Shown: positions 8,202 to 14,882 of the stretch, piece by piece
Position numbering within the stretch: the stretch's first letter is position 1
How the letters are laid out: every line of letters begins with the position of its first letter
DNA from: a virus
Length of the DNA: 23,325 nt
Reading direction: 5' to 3' (one strand)
Virus record (IMG/VR): IMGVR_UViG_3300027969_000433
Location: 1 to 23,325 of that record
The notes under the pieces: generated by a model
Database searches by the model: none
Seen by the model: only the letters and a program-made list of their open reading frames with translations
What the model was told of the DNA's origin: nothing
Position numbers and translations under genes: made by a program

Positions 8202-9073
8202 TGTCAATGATTATTGATGGGACTAATGGTCTTACATTTAACAACGCTACTACACAAGCTAGTGCTGGATTACCTTTAACTGGTGGTAATGTTACTGGCG
8301 GTGTAAATATTTCAGGTAATGTAGGTATTGGCACAACTAGCCCAACTGCACCTTTAGATGTGCAAAGTGATACTGGTAGTGGTGCTATAGTTATTCGTGG
8401 TCGTGCATCAGGTGATATTAGCACAGTTAGTTTTTATAATAATGCCAATACTACACAACAATTTTTTATTCAAAGTCGTGCCGCATACACACAATTAAAT
8501 ACAGTATCAAACATTGATATGTATTTTGCTACAAACAATACAGAACGGATGCGTATTACTTCAGGCGGTAATTTTCTTGTTGGTGGTACAACACCAATAG
8601 GAAGCGATGGAAATTTACTAGCAAATGCTGATTACACAGCTACTTATAGAAGCACAACAAATACTGGTGCTTATATCCATGCTTTTGCTTCTGACATTGG
8701 TGGCACAAGAACAGTTAAATATGCTATTTATGCTAACGGAACTGCTGGTGCAGTATCAGACCAAAACCTTAAAAAGAATATTGAGCCAGCTAGAAATTAC
8801 CTTTCTGATTTAATGAACATTAAAGTTGTTAAATACAACTGGAAATCTGACGAAGAAAATGCACCTAAAGAATTAGGTTACATTGCCCAGCAAGTAGAAA
8901 CTGTTTTTGCTGGAATGATTGATGAACAAACCTATAACGATGGCGATGGAAACCTTGTAACGCAAAAAATGCTTAAAAAAGAAGTATTTATTCCAATGAT
9001 GCTTAAAGCAATTCAAGAACTAAACGCTAAAGTAGATGCACAAGCTGAACAAATAAAAGCATTGGTGGGCTGA
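8201..9073 (+). CDS. Tail fibre/spike with C-terminal S74 intramolecular chaperone
   Basis: The 290-residue protein has an N-terminal fibre-anchoring segment (MIIDGTNGLTFNNATTQ). Motifs at 41-54 (VGIGTTSPTAPLDV) and 114-131 (TERMRITSGGNFLVGGTT) are typical of trimeric fibres. The C-terminal domain starts at SDQNLKKNI (186-194), the hallmark of peptidase S74: Ser186 would be the nucleophile and Lys191, five residues on, its dyad partner. It ends in a predicted coiled coil (LNAKVDAQAEQIKAL). In this family the chaperone folds the trimer and cuts itself off, so the mature fibre would be about 185 residues and the released part about 105. Overlaps flank both ends (TAATG, TGATG). Confidence 0.9.
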   Translation: MSMIIDGTNGLTFNNATTQASAGLPLTGGNVTGGVNISGNVGIGTTSPTAPLDVQSDTGSGAIVIRGRASGDISTVSFYNNANTTQQFFIQSRAAYTQLNTVSNIDMYFATNNTERMRITSGGNFLVGGTTPIGSDGNLLANADYTATYRSTTNTGAYIHAFASDIGGTRTVKYAIYANGTAGAVSDQNLKKNIEPARNYLSDLMNIKVVKYNWKSDEENAPKELGYIAQQVETVFAGMIDEQTYNDGDGNLVTQKMLKKEVFIPMMLKAIQELNAKVDAQAEQIKALVG

Positions 9074-9552
9074 TGTTTCAAACAGCTTTTCAAAAGAACG
9101 CATTTCAAAATAATGCGTTTCAAATTGTCATTACCCCTGTTGAACCAACAAAGTTTGGTGGGGATGACGCACCTTATACAAGGGAAGAATTAAAGCGGCT
9201 TAAAGGCATACAGAAAAAGCTACGCCAGGCAGAAGAAAAGCGTATTGCAGCACTTAAAGCTGACGCTGAAAACCGCAAGCAAACTATTACGGATTTGGTA
9301 GACCCAAAACCTGTTGCAAACAAACAACAAACTAAAGTACAATCCAATCAAGAAGTTAGCGTTGATATACCGTCAAACCTAGCAAATATTGACCGATACA
9401 TCGCTAATCTTGTAACACAACAACAAGACCTGCAAAACGCTGTATTAATAAGGGCCGCTAAAGTTCGATTAGAACAAGAGTTGGCAATCTTAGAAGCAAA
9501 GCGTCAAGCAGAATTAGACGATGAGGAAGCATTATTAGCACTCTTACTTTAA
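9073..9552 (+). CDS. FQ-repeat N-terminus, helical protein of unknown function, 159 aa
   Basis: I do not recognise a named family. The first 17 residues repeat Phe-Gln four times (MFQTAFQKNAFQNNAFQ). Then follow a charged region and long Lys/Glu/Ala/Gln-rich helices at about residues 46-73 and 115-155 that should be coiled coil, ending DDEEALLALLL. No signal peptide, membrane segment or enzyme motif is present. The start overlaps the S74 fibre stop as TGATG, with GGTGGG upstream. The stop lies beyond the probable start of the glycosyltransferase gene, an overlap of 19 bases. As the small gene after a fibre it is a candidate structural or adaptor protein. Confidence 0.65.
   Translation: MFQTAFQKNAFQNNAFQIVITPVEPTKFGGDDAPYTREELKRLKGIQKKLRQAEEKRIAALKADAENRKQTITDLVDPKPVANKQQTKVQSNQEVSVDIPSNLANIDRYIANLVTQQQDLQNAVLIRAAKVRLEQELAILEAKRQAELDDEEALLALLL
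9523..9528 (+). promoter_or_regulatory. Shine-Dalgarno GAGGAA that favours an ATT start at 9534
   Basis: GAGGAA lies five bases before ATT at 9534. By contrast, the first in-frame ATG, at 9690, is preceded by AT-rich sequence with no ribosome site. This is the main evidence for the unusual start of the next gene. Confidence 0.55.
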
Positions 9553-10442
9553 ATCCGCACACAGAATACAAAAAAGCCTACGAACACCTCCATGCTGGTC
9601 GCTTAGACGCTGGATTTAGGTTATTTGAATATAGATGGCATCCTGAGATTATTGCTAATCAAGCACAGCCATATCATCAAAAGTTAAAAATGCCTGTATG
9701 GCGTGGAGAATCCCTATTAGGGAAAACCATTACTGTTCAAGCAGAACAGGGCTTTGGCGACATCATCCAATACGCACGCTTTTTACCCTTTTTAAAGGTA
9801 ATGGGCGCTAAAAGTGTTGTTTTATTACAACATGGTTCATTACATACATTATTGGGTCAAATGGAGTGTATTGATACATTTACCAATATGCCAGAAGAAG
9901 GTATTGCTACAGAGTCAGACTATTGGATTGGCATTATTTCATTGCCTTATTACATAAGCCTAGCCCCTGCGTATGCAAGGTCGTTATTTCCTGTTTCATG
10001 TAACAAAATTGTAGGGTCAGAAGGCTATTTAGACGCTATTCCTAGCAATATTCCTAAAAAACTAGCAGTTAACTGGTCTACATCTAAGGGTCTTTTGCAT
10101 TATGTACGGACTATGCGCCCAGAAACCATGTTGGAATTAGTAGGGGATGACGCTTACTCATTTAACCCTGAAGAAGATAGATTTTGGTCGCCACTTCCTA
10201 ATGATGGCTGGAAACAAGATTGGAACAAGACTGCAAGCCATTTAAAAGCCTGTAAAGGCCTTGTAACTGTAGATACAGGCATAGCCCATGTAGCAGGCGC
10301 ATTAGGCGTTAAAACCATTGTAATCATGCCCAAGAAAGAATTTAAATGTTGGCGTTGGAAACACGGAACTTGGTACAACTCTGTTTGTACAGTTGAAGAA
10401 GAAGAATTAGACAAAATACCCGAAATCATAAGGAGAATGTAA
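9534..10442 (+). CDS. GT9/TPR-type glycosyltransferase-like protein, probable ATT start
   Basis: With ATT as start the protein has 302 residues. Residues 15-35 (AYEHLHAGRLDAGFRLFEYRW) match the final TPR-like helix pair of bacterial TPR-plus-GT9 proteins, and PVW.GE.L.GKTI.VQAEQGFGDIIQYARFLPFL (about 54-87) is the classic opening of the heptosyltransferase-like domain. The C-terminal part has LVTVDTGIAHVAGALG (243-258) and WRW...WYNSV, the family's sugar-nucleotide-site region. The first ATG (9690) would delete the N-terminal homologous part, and no ATG, GTG or TTG lies between the in-frame stop at 9522 and 9690. The stop overlaps the next ATG as TAATG. It may glycosylate fibre or capsid protein, or act on a host glycan. 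Donor and acceptor are unknown. Confidence 0.8.
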   Translation: MSTLTLNPHTEYKKAYEHLHAGRLDAGFRLFEYRWHPEIIANQAQPYHQKLKMPVWRGESLLGKTITVQAEQGFGDIIQYARFLPFLKVMGAKSVVLLQHGSLHTLLGQMECIDTFTNMPEEGIATESDYWIGIISLPYYISLAPAYARSLFPVSCNKIVGSEGYLDAIPSNIPKKLAVNWSTSKGLLHYVRTMRPETMLELVGDDAYSFNPEEDRFWSPLPNDGWKQDWNKTASHLKACKGLVTVDTGIAHVAGALGVKTIVIMPKKEFKCWRWKHGTWYNSVCTVEEEELDKIPEIIRRM

Positions 10443-10819
10443 TGCTTTGCCCAAAATGCGGATATTCCGAAGGAAACCATATTGAAGCCCAAAAGACTGA
10501 TGAGGAGTTCTTTATTGAATGGTGGACTCCTACTATTGGCGAAGAAGCTGCCAAAGCATCTTGGCAAGACAAGGTTGCTATGAAAACTAGGGTAGCCCCT
10601 ACAGTTATGTCTGACATACCAGGTCATATATCTATGGCTGATGGTACATGGGTAGACAGTCGGTCTAAGCATAGAGAAAACCTAAAGCGCAACGGATGTA
10701 TTGAATTAGGTAACGATGTGCCTATGCAGCAAAAAGCACCAGAAATGAGTAAGCAATCACAAGAGGCAAGAAAGCGCCAAATTGCTGAATTAACTTACGC
10801 AAAACTTAACTACCGATAG
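10442..10819 (+). CDS. Conserved CxxC protein upstream of scaffold, 125 aa
   Basis: The N-terminus MLCPKCGYSE has one CPKC pair (Cys3, Cys6), half a zinc ribbon; the only other cysteine is Cys86, so a full four-cysteine site would need a second chain or other ligands. The middle has SDIPGHISMADGTWVDSRSKHRENLKRNGCIELGND (57-92), a pattern I recall from unnamed proteins next to scaffold genes in podovirus-like phages. The C-terminal end is Lys/Arg-rich and helical. AAGGAG precedes the ATG, which overlaps the previous stop. The gene sits nine bases before the scaffold gene. A head-assembly role is possible but is an inference; function is unknown. Confidence 0.7.
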   Translation: MLCPKCGYSEGNHIEAQKTDEEFFIEWWTPTIGEEAAKASWQDKVAMKTRVAPTVMSDIPGHISMADGTWVDSRSKHRENLKRNGCIELGNDVPMQQKAPEMSKQSQEARKRQIAELTYAKLNYR

Positions 10820-10827
10820 GAAAAACC

Positions 10828-11880
10828 ATGTCAGATAATGAACAATTAGACCGTAGAGATTTATTAGAAGCTGCTTTAGAAGCAGCAGAGGAAGGCACTC
10901 TTGAAGCACCCATCGAAAAAGACATTGAAGTGGCTGAAAAGGACGACATTTCCGAGGAGTCCGCTAAAGAGGAAGTTAGCGCACAGGATAACGAAGAACC
11001 TGCCGAAGATGCTGAACCTATTGAATTTGAGGGTAAGAATGAAGAACCGCAGGAGAAAGTAACTCGCCCATCTACCTGGAAGAAAGAATATGTCACTATT
11101 TGGGACAAAATGGAGGCTGGCGAACAAATTAGCAAGGAAGATTTTACTAAATTTGCTGAATACGCTAACCAGCGTGAGTCTGAGTATAAAAAAGGCGTAA
11201 GCACCTACAAAGCCGAAGTAGACCGCATTAAGGCTTATGAGGATGTAGTCGCCCCCTATGCCCAAGACCTACAAAAGCGTGGAATTCAGCCTGCACAATA
11301 TATTGGAAATTTAGCTAGGGCAGACCAAATTTTGACTCATGCCCCAATGGAACAGAAAGTCCAAATCTTTCAAAGACTTGCACAAGAATATGGCGTACAA
11401 TTAAATGGTGATGGTCAAATGCAACAATTTGACCCTTACACTCAACAACTGATGAACCAGCTTAACATGGTAAATCAGGAAGTTTCAAACATTAAAGGTC
11501 GATTTGCCCAAGAGGAAAATCAACGCTTAATGGGTGAAATTGAAAGAGTAAGAAGTGATGTGGAGAAGTTTCCGCATTTTGATGTGGTAAGGGAAGAAAT
11601 GGCTCAATTACTTGAGTTAGGGAAAGCCCAAGACCTAGAAACGGCCTACAAGAAAGCCGTGCGTATGAATGACGATGTTTGGGCATTAGAACAAGATAGA
11701 CTCTTGAAAGAAGCCAGGCAGACGACAATCAAAGCACAGCAAGTAGCGAAGGCTAAGGCTGCTGCGGTTAGTCCTAAGTCCACTACTCCTAGTGGAAAAG
11801 TGAGTAATCCAGAAGATAAAAAGGATAGACGGTCATTGATAGCCGAAGGATTAGGCGAAGCAATGAGTCGTAGGGTTTAA
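10828..11880 (+). CDS. Capsid scaffolding protein
   Basis: The protein guides coat assembly around the portal and then leaves or is degraded. The 350 residues are highly acidic over the first 80 (many Glu/Asp, almost no hydrophobic core), then helical and Gln-rich through about 300, ending in a basic tail (KDRRSLIAEGLGEAMSRRV). An acidic helical body with a basic C-terminus that contacts coat protein is the P22-type scaffold plan. It lies directly upstream of the major capsid gene, with AGGA before the ATG. No protease motif is visible, so a separate maturation protease is not evident in this window. Confidence 0.85.
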   Translation: MSDNEQLDRRDLLEAALEAAEEGTLEAPIEKDIEVAEKDDISEESAKEEVSAQDNEEPAEDAEPIEFEGKNEEPQEKVTRPSTWKKEYVTIWDKMEAGEQISKEDFTKFAEYANQRESEYKKGVSTYKAEVDRIKAYEDVVAPYAQDLQKRGIQPAQYIGNLARADQILTHAPMEQKVQIFQRLAQEYGVQLNGDGQMQQFDPYTQQLMNQLNMVNQEVSNIKGRFAQEENQRLMGEIERVRSDVEKFPHFDVVREEMAQLLELGKAQDLETAYKKAVRMNDDVWALEQDRLLKEARQTTIKAQQVAKAKAAAVSPKSTTPSGKVSNPEDKKDRRSLIAEGLGEAMSRRV

Positions 11881-11894
11881 CTAGCCAATTTTGG

Positions 11895-11924
11895 CACATT
11901 TTTTTAAGGATATATCATGGCATA
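11895..11924 (+). promoter_or_regulatory. Capsid gene leader, near-copy of the leader at 12920-12949
   Basis: The 30 bases up to the fourth codon of the coat gene (CACATT, T-run, AAGGA, ATATC, ATGGCATA) match the leader of the next gene at 25 of 30 positions without gaps. AAGGA with a seven-base spacer is a strong ribosome site, suited to a highly made protein. Confidence 0.5.
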
Positions 11925-12891
11925 CGCTAACTCAGCTATTACCGATATTATCGCTACCACGATTCAAAGTCGTAGCGGTGAACTCGCAGACAACTTAACA
12001 CAAAACAACGCAATTCTTCAACGCTTGCAACAGAAGGGCAATGTTCGTCCTTTTTCAGGCGGTAATGTGATTTTGGAAGAAATCATGTATGACGATAGCG
12101 CAACAAACAACGCTAACTCTTATAGCGGATATGAAGTATTGAACATTGCACCAGATAGCCCTATCTCTGCTGCACAATACAAAATCTCACAATACGCAGA
12201 CTCAGTAACAATGTCTGGTTTAGAGATGTTACAAAACAGTTCTAAAGAAGCAATCATTGACCTGTTAGATGGTCGTATGCAAGTTTCTGAAGCCCGTTTG
12301 TTAAACCGTATCTCTACTGACCTTTATGGTGACGGTACTGGTAACGGTGGTAAGAACTTGGATGGTTTGGGCGCTGCTGTTGCAGTTTCTCCAACTTCAG
12401 GAACCTACGGAGGAATCAATAGAGCCACTTGGACTTTTTGGCGTAACCAAATCACTACAGGTGCTACATCTGTAAACATCTTGTCAAAAATGACTGACGC
12501 TGCTATCAAACAGATTCGTGGCACAGACAAAGCTGACTTGATTGTTGCTGGTAACACAATGTACTCTTACTATGTAGGCGCATTGCAGTCTATTCAGCGT
12601 ATTGCTGCTGAAGAATCAGGCGCTGCTGGTTTTGCTTCATTGAAGTTCTACGGTGGTGGTACATCTGCTGATGTGGTATTAGGTGGTGGTTATGGTTCAC
12701 AAGAAACAGCTACATACATGTATATGTTGAACACTAACTACATCTTCCTACGCCCACATAAGGAACGCAACTTTGTACCTATCGGTGGCGAAAGACAGTC
12801 AATTAACCAAGATGCAATCGTGAAGTTATACGGTTGGGCTGGTAACTTGACAGCTTCTAACAGCTTCCTACAAGGCTTGTTGACAACCTAA
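11917..12891 (+). CDS. Major capsid protein
   Basis: The coat protein forms the icosahedral shell. The 324-residue protein lies right after the scaffold gene, starts with a strong AAGGA ribosome site, and has the balanced composition of HK97-fold coats. The pattern is that of a P22-like/podovirus coat family: a helical N-arm (SAITDIIATTIQSRSGELADNL), a GNVILEEIMYDDSATNNANSYSG loop region, DSPISAAQYKISQYADSVTMSGLEML, and a C-terminal FLRPHKERNFVPIGGERQSINQDAIVKLYGWAGNL segment. No cleaved propeptide is apparent. Identification rests on context and sequence style; the fold was not computed. Confidence 0.9.
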   Translation: MAYANSAITDIIATTIQSRSGELADNLTQNNAILQRLQQKGNVRPFSGGNVILEEIMYDDSATNNANSYSGYEVLNIAPDSPISAAQYKISQYADSVTMSGLEMLQNSSKEAIIDLLDGRMQVSEARLLNRISTDLYGDGTGNGGKNLDGLGAAVAVSPTSGTYGGINRATWTFWRNQITTGATSVNILSKMTDAAIKQIRGTDKADLIVAGNTMYSYYVGALQSIQRIAAEESGAAGFASLKFYGGGTSADVVLGGGYGSQETATYMYMLNTNYIFLRPHKERNFVPIGGERQSINQDAIVKLYGWAGNLTASNSFLQGLLTT

Positions 12892-12897
12892 TAGATT

Positions 12898-12912
12898 GGG
12901 CGAAAGCCCTTT
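12898..12912 (+). terminator. Short GNRA-loop hairpin after the capsid gene
   Basis: GGGC-GAAA-GCCC followed by TTT lies eight bases after the coat stop. The stem has only four pairs and the T-run is short, so it would be at best a partial terminator or an mRNA-stabilising hairpin between the coat gene and the next. Confidence 0.35.
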
Positions 12913-12919
12913 CTAATAC

Positions 12920-12949
12920 CACATTATTTAAGGAAAATATCATGGCATA
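12920..12949 (+). promoter_or_regulatory. Leader of the small head gene, near-copy of the capsid leader
   Basis: The same layout as 11895-11924 (CACATT, TTTAAGGA, ATATC, ATGGCATA), 25 of 30 bases identical. It gives a second strong ribosome site immediately after the coat gene. Confidence 0.5.
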
Positions 12950-13241
12950 TACCATTACCCCCCTCGCAGGGATTGATTTAGTTGATACACAAACTGTTGC
13001 TGAACAAGCATTGAACGGTGGCACAACTCCTACATTTGGCCCATTAGGTGCAGAAGTATTTGCATCAGATGGTCGCCGTTATGTATGGGCAGTAGCAGGT
13101 GCAGCTATTACAGCTTCTACTACTACTTGTTCTATTAACGCATCAACCTTTGTAGCTACCGCTTCTGCTGGTACTTACTTAGCACCAACAACCGCAATGG
13201 CTTCTGGCGATTATGGTTGGTTCTCAGCAGCTTCCGTTTAA
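12942..13241 (+). CDS. Probable head decoration/stabilisation protein, 99 aa
   Basis: A small beta-rich, Ala/Thr/Ser-rich protein with no charged coiled coil, encoded directly after the coat gene with a matching strong leader. It starts MAYTITPLAGIDLVDTQTV and has FGPLGAEVFASDGRRYVWAVAGAAI in the middle, ending DYGWFSAASV. Small beta proteins in this position are commonly capsid cement or decoration proteins, which bind the shell in high copy. I do not recognise a named family. The terminator at 13279 follows its stop, so coat and this protein probably share the end of one transcript. Confidence 0.65.
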   Translation: MAYTITPLAGIDLVDTQTVAEQALNGGTTPTFGPLGAEVFASDGRRYVWAVAGAAITASTTTCSINASTFVATASAGTYLAPTTAMASGDYGWFSAASV

Positions 13242-13278
13242 TAGGTTATTCCTCTTAAATTGAATATGTAGTAAAACT

Positions 13279-13314
13279 GGGACTCTCTCACAAGGGGAGT
13301 CCCTTTTATTTTTT
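13279..13314 (+). terminator. Strong rho-independent terminator after the head genes
   Basis: GGGACTCTCT pairs with GGGGAGTCCC (ten pairs, two G-T wobbles) around the loop CACAA, followed by TTTTATTTTTT. It is the only strong intrinsic terminator I see in the window and lies between the head and connector genes. Confidence 0.88.
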
Positions 13315-13345
13315 ATAAACCCCAAACCACTTTGGAGAATTAAAA

Positions 13346-13969
13346 ATGGCAATAGAGTCCGATACACAAGGCGCAGATTCACGGTTAGCAGTCCAATTCT
13401 ATAAAAAAAGCGTTAAGCAAGAAGATGCTTCAAATGAAGCAAATAGACCAATTTTTAAAGAATTTGATTTTGTAAAAATTATGATTCCTGGCGATAATTT
13501 GACAGAAATTGATACTTACGCACAAGACTCTCATAAAGCTAGATTTCCCCGTCAATGGGCGCATTATCAAAACCAAGTAGCAAATCATGAAGATATTGTT
13601 GGTACGCCTTTAGACCAATGGCCTCAAGTTACCCGTAGCCAAGCCGATGAATTGCGTGGGCTTAAATTTCACACAGTAGAATCTATTGCTGACTGTTCTG
13701 ACCAACAGCTACAGCGTATTGGTATGGTTGCTGGTATGTCACCGCATAATTTTCGTTTAAAAGCCAAGGCTTTCTTAAATTTAGCCAATGATTCTGCCGA
13801 AGTAGCACAAAGAGAAGCAGAATTGCAAGCACTTAAAGAAGAAAATGCTAAAATAACAGCAGAAACCGAGGCGAAGCTATCCAAAATGCAGGAACAAATG
13901 GATGCACTACTTGTTGCGGTTGCGGAAAAGACCCCAAAAACCCGTAAACCGAAAGTAGTAGAGGCTTAA
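13346..13969 (+). CDS. Head-associated structural protein of unknown function, 207 aa
   Basis: This is a conserved-looking protein with FVKIMIPGDNLTEID (42-56), RFPRQWAHYQNQ (66-77) and GTPLDQWPQVTRSQADELRGLKFHTVESIADCSDQQLQRIGM (86-127). The last part followed by AGMSPHNFRLKAKAFL may form a helix-hairpin-helix. Residues about 150-190 form a coiled coil, and the C-terminus is Lys-rich. I recall this pattern from podovirus-like phages between coat and adaptor genes but know no proven function. GGAGA precedes the ATG, and it is the first gene after the terminator. The next gene begins one base after its stop with GAGG upstream. A head or internal structural role is likely. Confidence 0.7.
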   Translation: MAIESDTQGADSRLAVQFYKKSVKQEDASNEANRPIFKEFDFVKIMIPGDNLTEIDTYAQDSHKARFPRQWAHYQNQVANHEDIVGTPLDQWPQVTRSQADELRGLKFHTVESIADCSDQQLQRIGMVAGMSPHNFRLKAKAFLNLANDSAEVAQREAELQALKEENAKITAETEAKLSKMQEQMDALLVAVAEKTPKTRKPKVVEA

Positions 13970-13970
13970 T

Positions 13971-14882
13971 ATGTCCCAAACGATGCTGCAACTTGTAAAT
14001 CAAGTTCAAAATGAGTTAAATCTTGCTGTTTCTACTTCTGTAGCGGGAAATCCTAATACAGATGTTCAGCAAATATTATCTTTAATGAATGGTGCTGGCT
14101 ATGAATTGCTAAAAGAATATGATTGGCAATCATTACAAGTGCAGTATCGTTTTTATACCAAATCTTTGACTGCAAACGGCACTACCACCAATGGTTCTGC
14201 CGTATTAATAATGGCTGCTGGCACAGATTTAAGTAATGTTACAAGCCAATGGCAGTTATCTGGTTACAATATTCCGCAAGATACTTATGTAGTATCAGTT
14301 GATAATGTGTCAAAACAAATTGTAATGAGTCAAGTAGCTACTGGTACTGACACACAATCTGTTGTTATTGCGCAAACCGCTTATGACCTTCCTGCTGATT
14401 TTGAAACTATTACAAATCGCACCCATTGGGACAAATCTAAACATTGGGAAATGTTAGGGCCAGAAGATGCACAGCAATGGCAATGGTTAAAGTCTGGTTA
14501 CATTTCAACAGGCCCAAGAGTACGCTGGAGAATACTAGATAATCAATTCTGTATTTGGCCTATTATGAATACCCAAGAGTATTTAGGGTGGGAATACAGG
14601 TCAAAAGGCTGGGCAAGAAGTTCTGCTGGCGTAATTAAAAACAGCTTTACGGCTGATACAGACACAACTGTATTTGATGATAGAGTATTAGTTCTTTATA
14701 CAAAACTTAAATATTTTCAAATTAAGTCTTTTGATACTACTGCTTTAACTCAAGATTATCAGCGTTATTTAAGTATTGCTAAAGCTAATGATAAAGGCGC
14801 ACCTAACTTGTCATTTGCACCATATCCAAGCAAAGTGCTTATTGGTTACGCTAACATACCAGATACAGGCTATGGGTCATGA
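13971..14882 (+). CDS. Head-tail adaptor (tail tubular protein A-like)
   Basis: The adaptor ring sits under the portal and joins it to the nozzle. The N-terminal helices (MLQLVNQVQNELNLAVS...LMNGAGYELLKEYDWQSL) and the TAYDLPADFETITNRTHWD segment at 137-154 are typical of T7 gp11/P22 gp4-type adaptors. Residues about 62-134 look like an inserted beta domain (NGTTTNGSAVL...NIPQDTYVVSVDNVSKQIVMS), an Ig-like spacer seen in some environmental podovirus adaptors. The C-terminal part contains WARSSAGVIKNSFTADTDTTVFDDRVLVLYTKLKY. Its stop overlaps the nozzle start as ATGA, consistent with equimolar tail-knob assembly. Confidence 0.8.
   Translation: MSQTMLQLVNQVQNELNLAVSTSVAGNPNTDVQQILSLMNGAGYELLKEYDWQSLQVQYRFYTKSLTANGTTTNGSAVLIMAAGTDLSNVTSQWQLSGYNIPQDTYVVSVDNVSKQIVMSQVATGTDTQSVVIAQTAYDLPADFETITNRTHWDKSKHWEMLGPEDAQQWQWLKSGYISTGPRVRWRILDNQFCIWPIMNTQEYLGWEYRSKGWARSSAGVIKNSFTADTDTTVFDDRVLVLYTKLKYFQIKSFDTTALTQDYQRYLSIAKANDKGAPNLSFAPYPSKVLIGYANIPDTGYGS

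Noticed and set aside
6924-9073. Diversity-generating retroelement acting on a fibre tip
   Set aside because: No reverse transcriptase, Avd-like gene or matching template repeat is visible in the window. It could only exist if located outside.
9525-9552. Programmed -1 frameshift joining the 159-aa protein to the glycosyltransferase
   Set aside because: The overlap has no slippery heptamer and no evident downstream structure, whereas a well-spaced GAGGAA precedes ATT.
9690-10442. Glycosyltransferase starting at ATG 9690
   Set aside because: It lacks a ribosome site and would cut off coding sequence that matches the TPR-GT9 family; the ATT start at 9534 fits better.
10154-11265. Minus-strand open frames opposite the glycosyltransferase, CxxC and scaffold genes
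   Set aside because: They are Ser/Phe-rich shadows of Glu/Lys-rich codons on the plus strand, whose genes are well supported.
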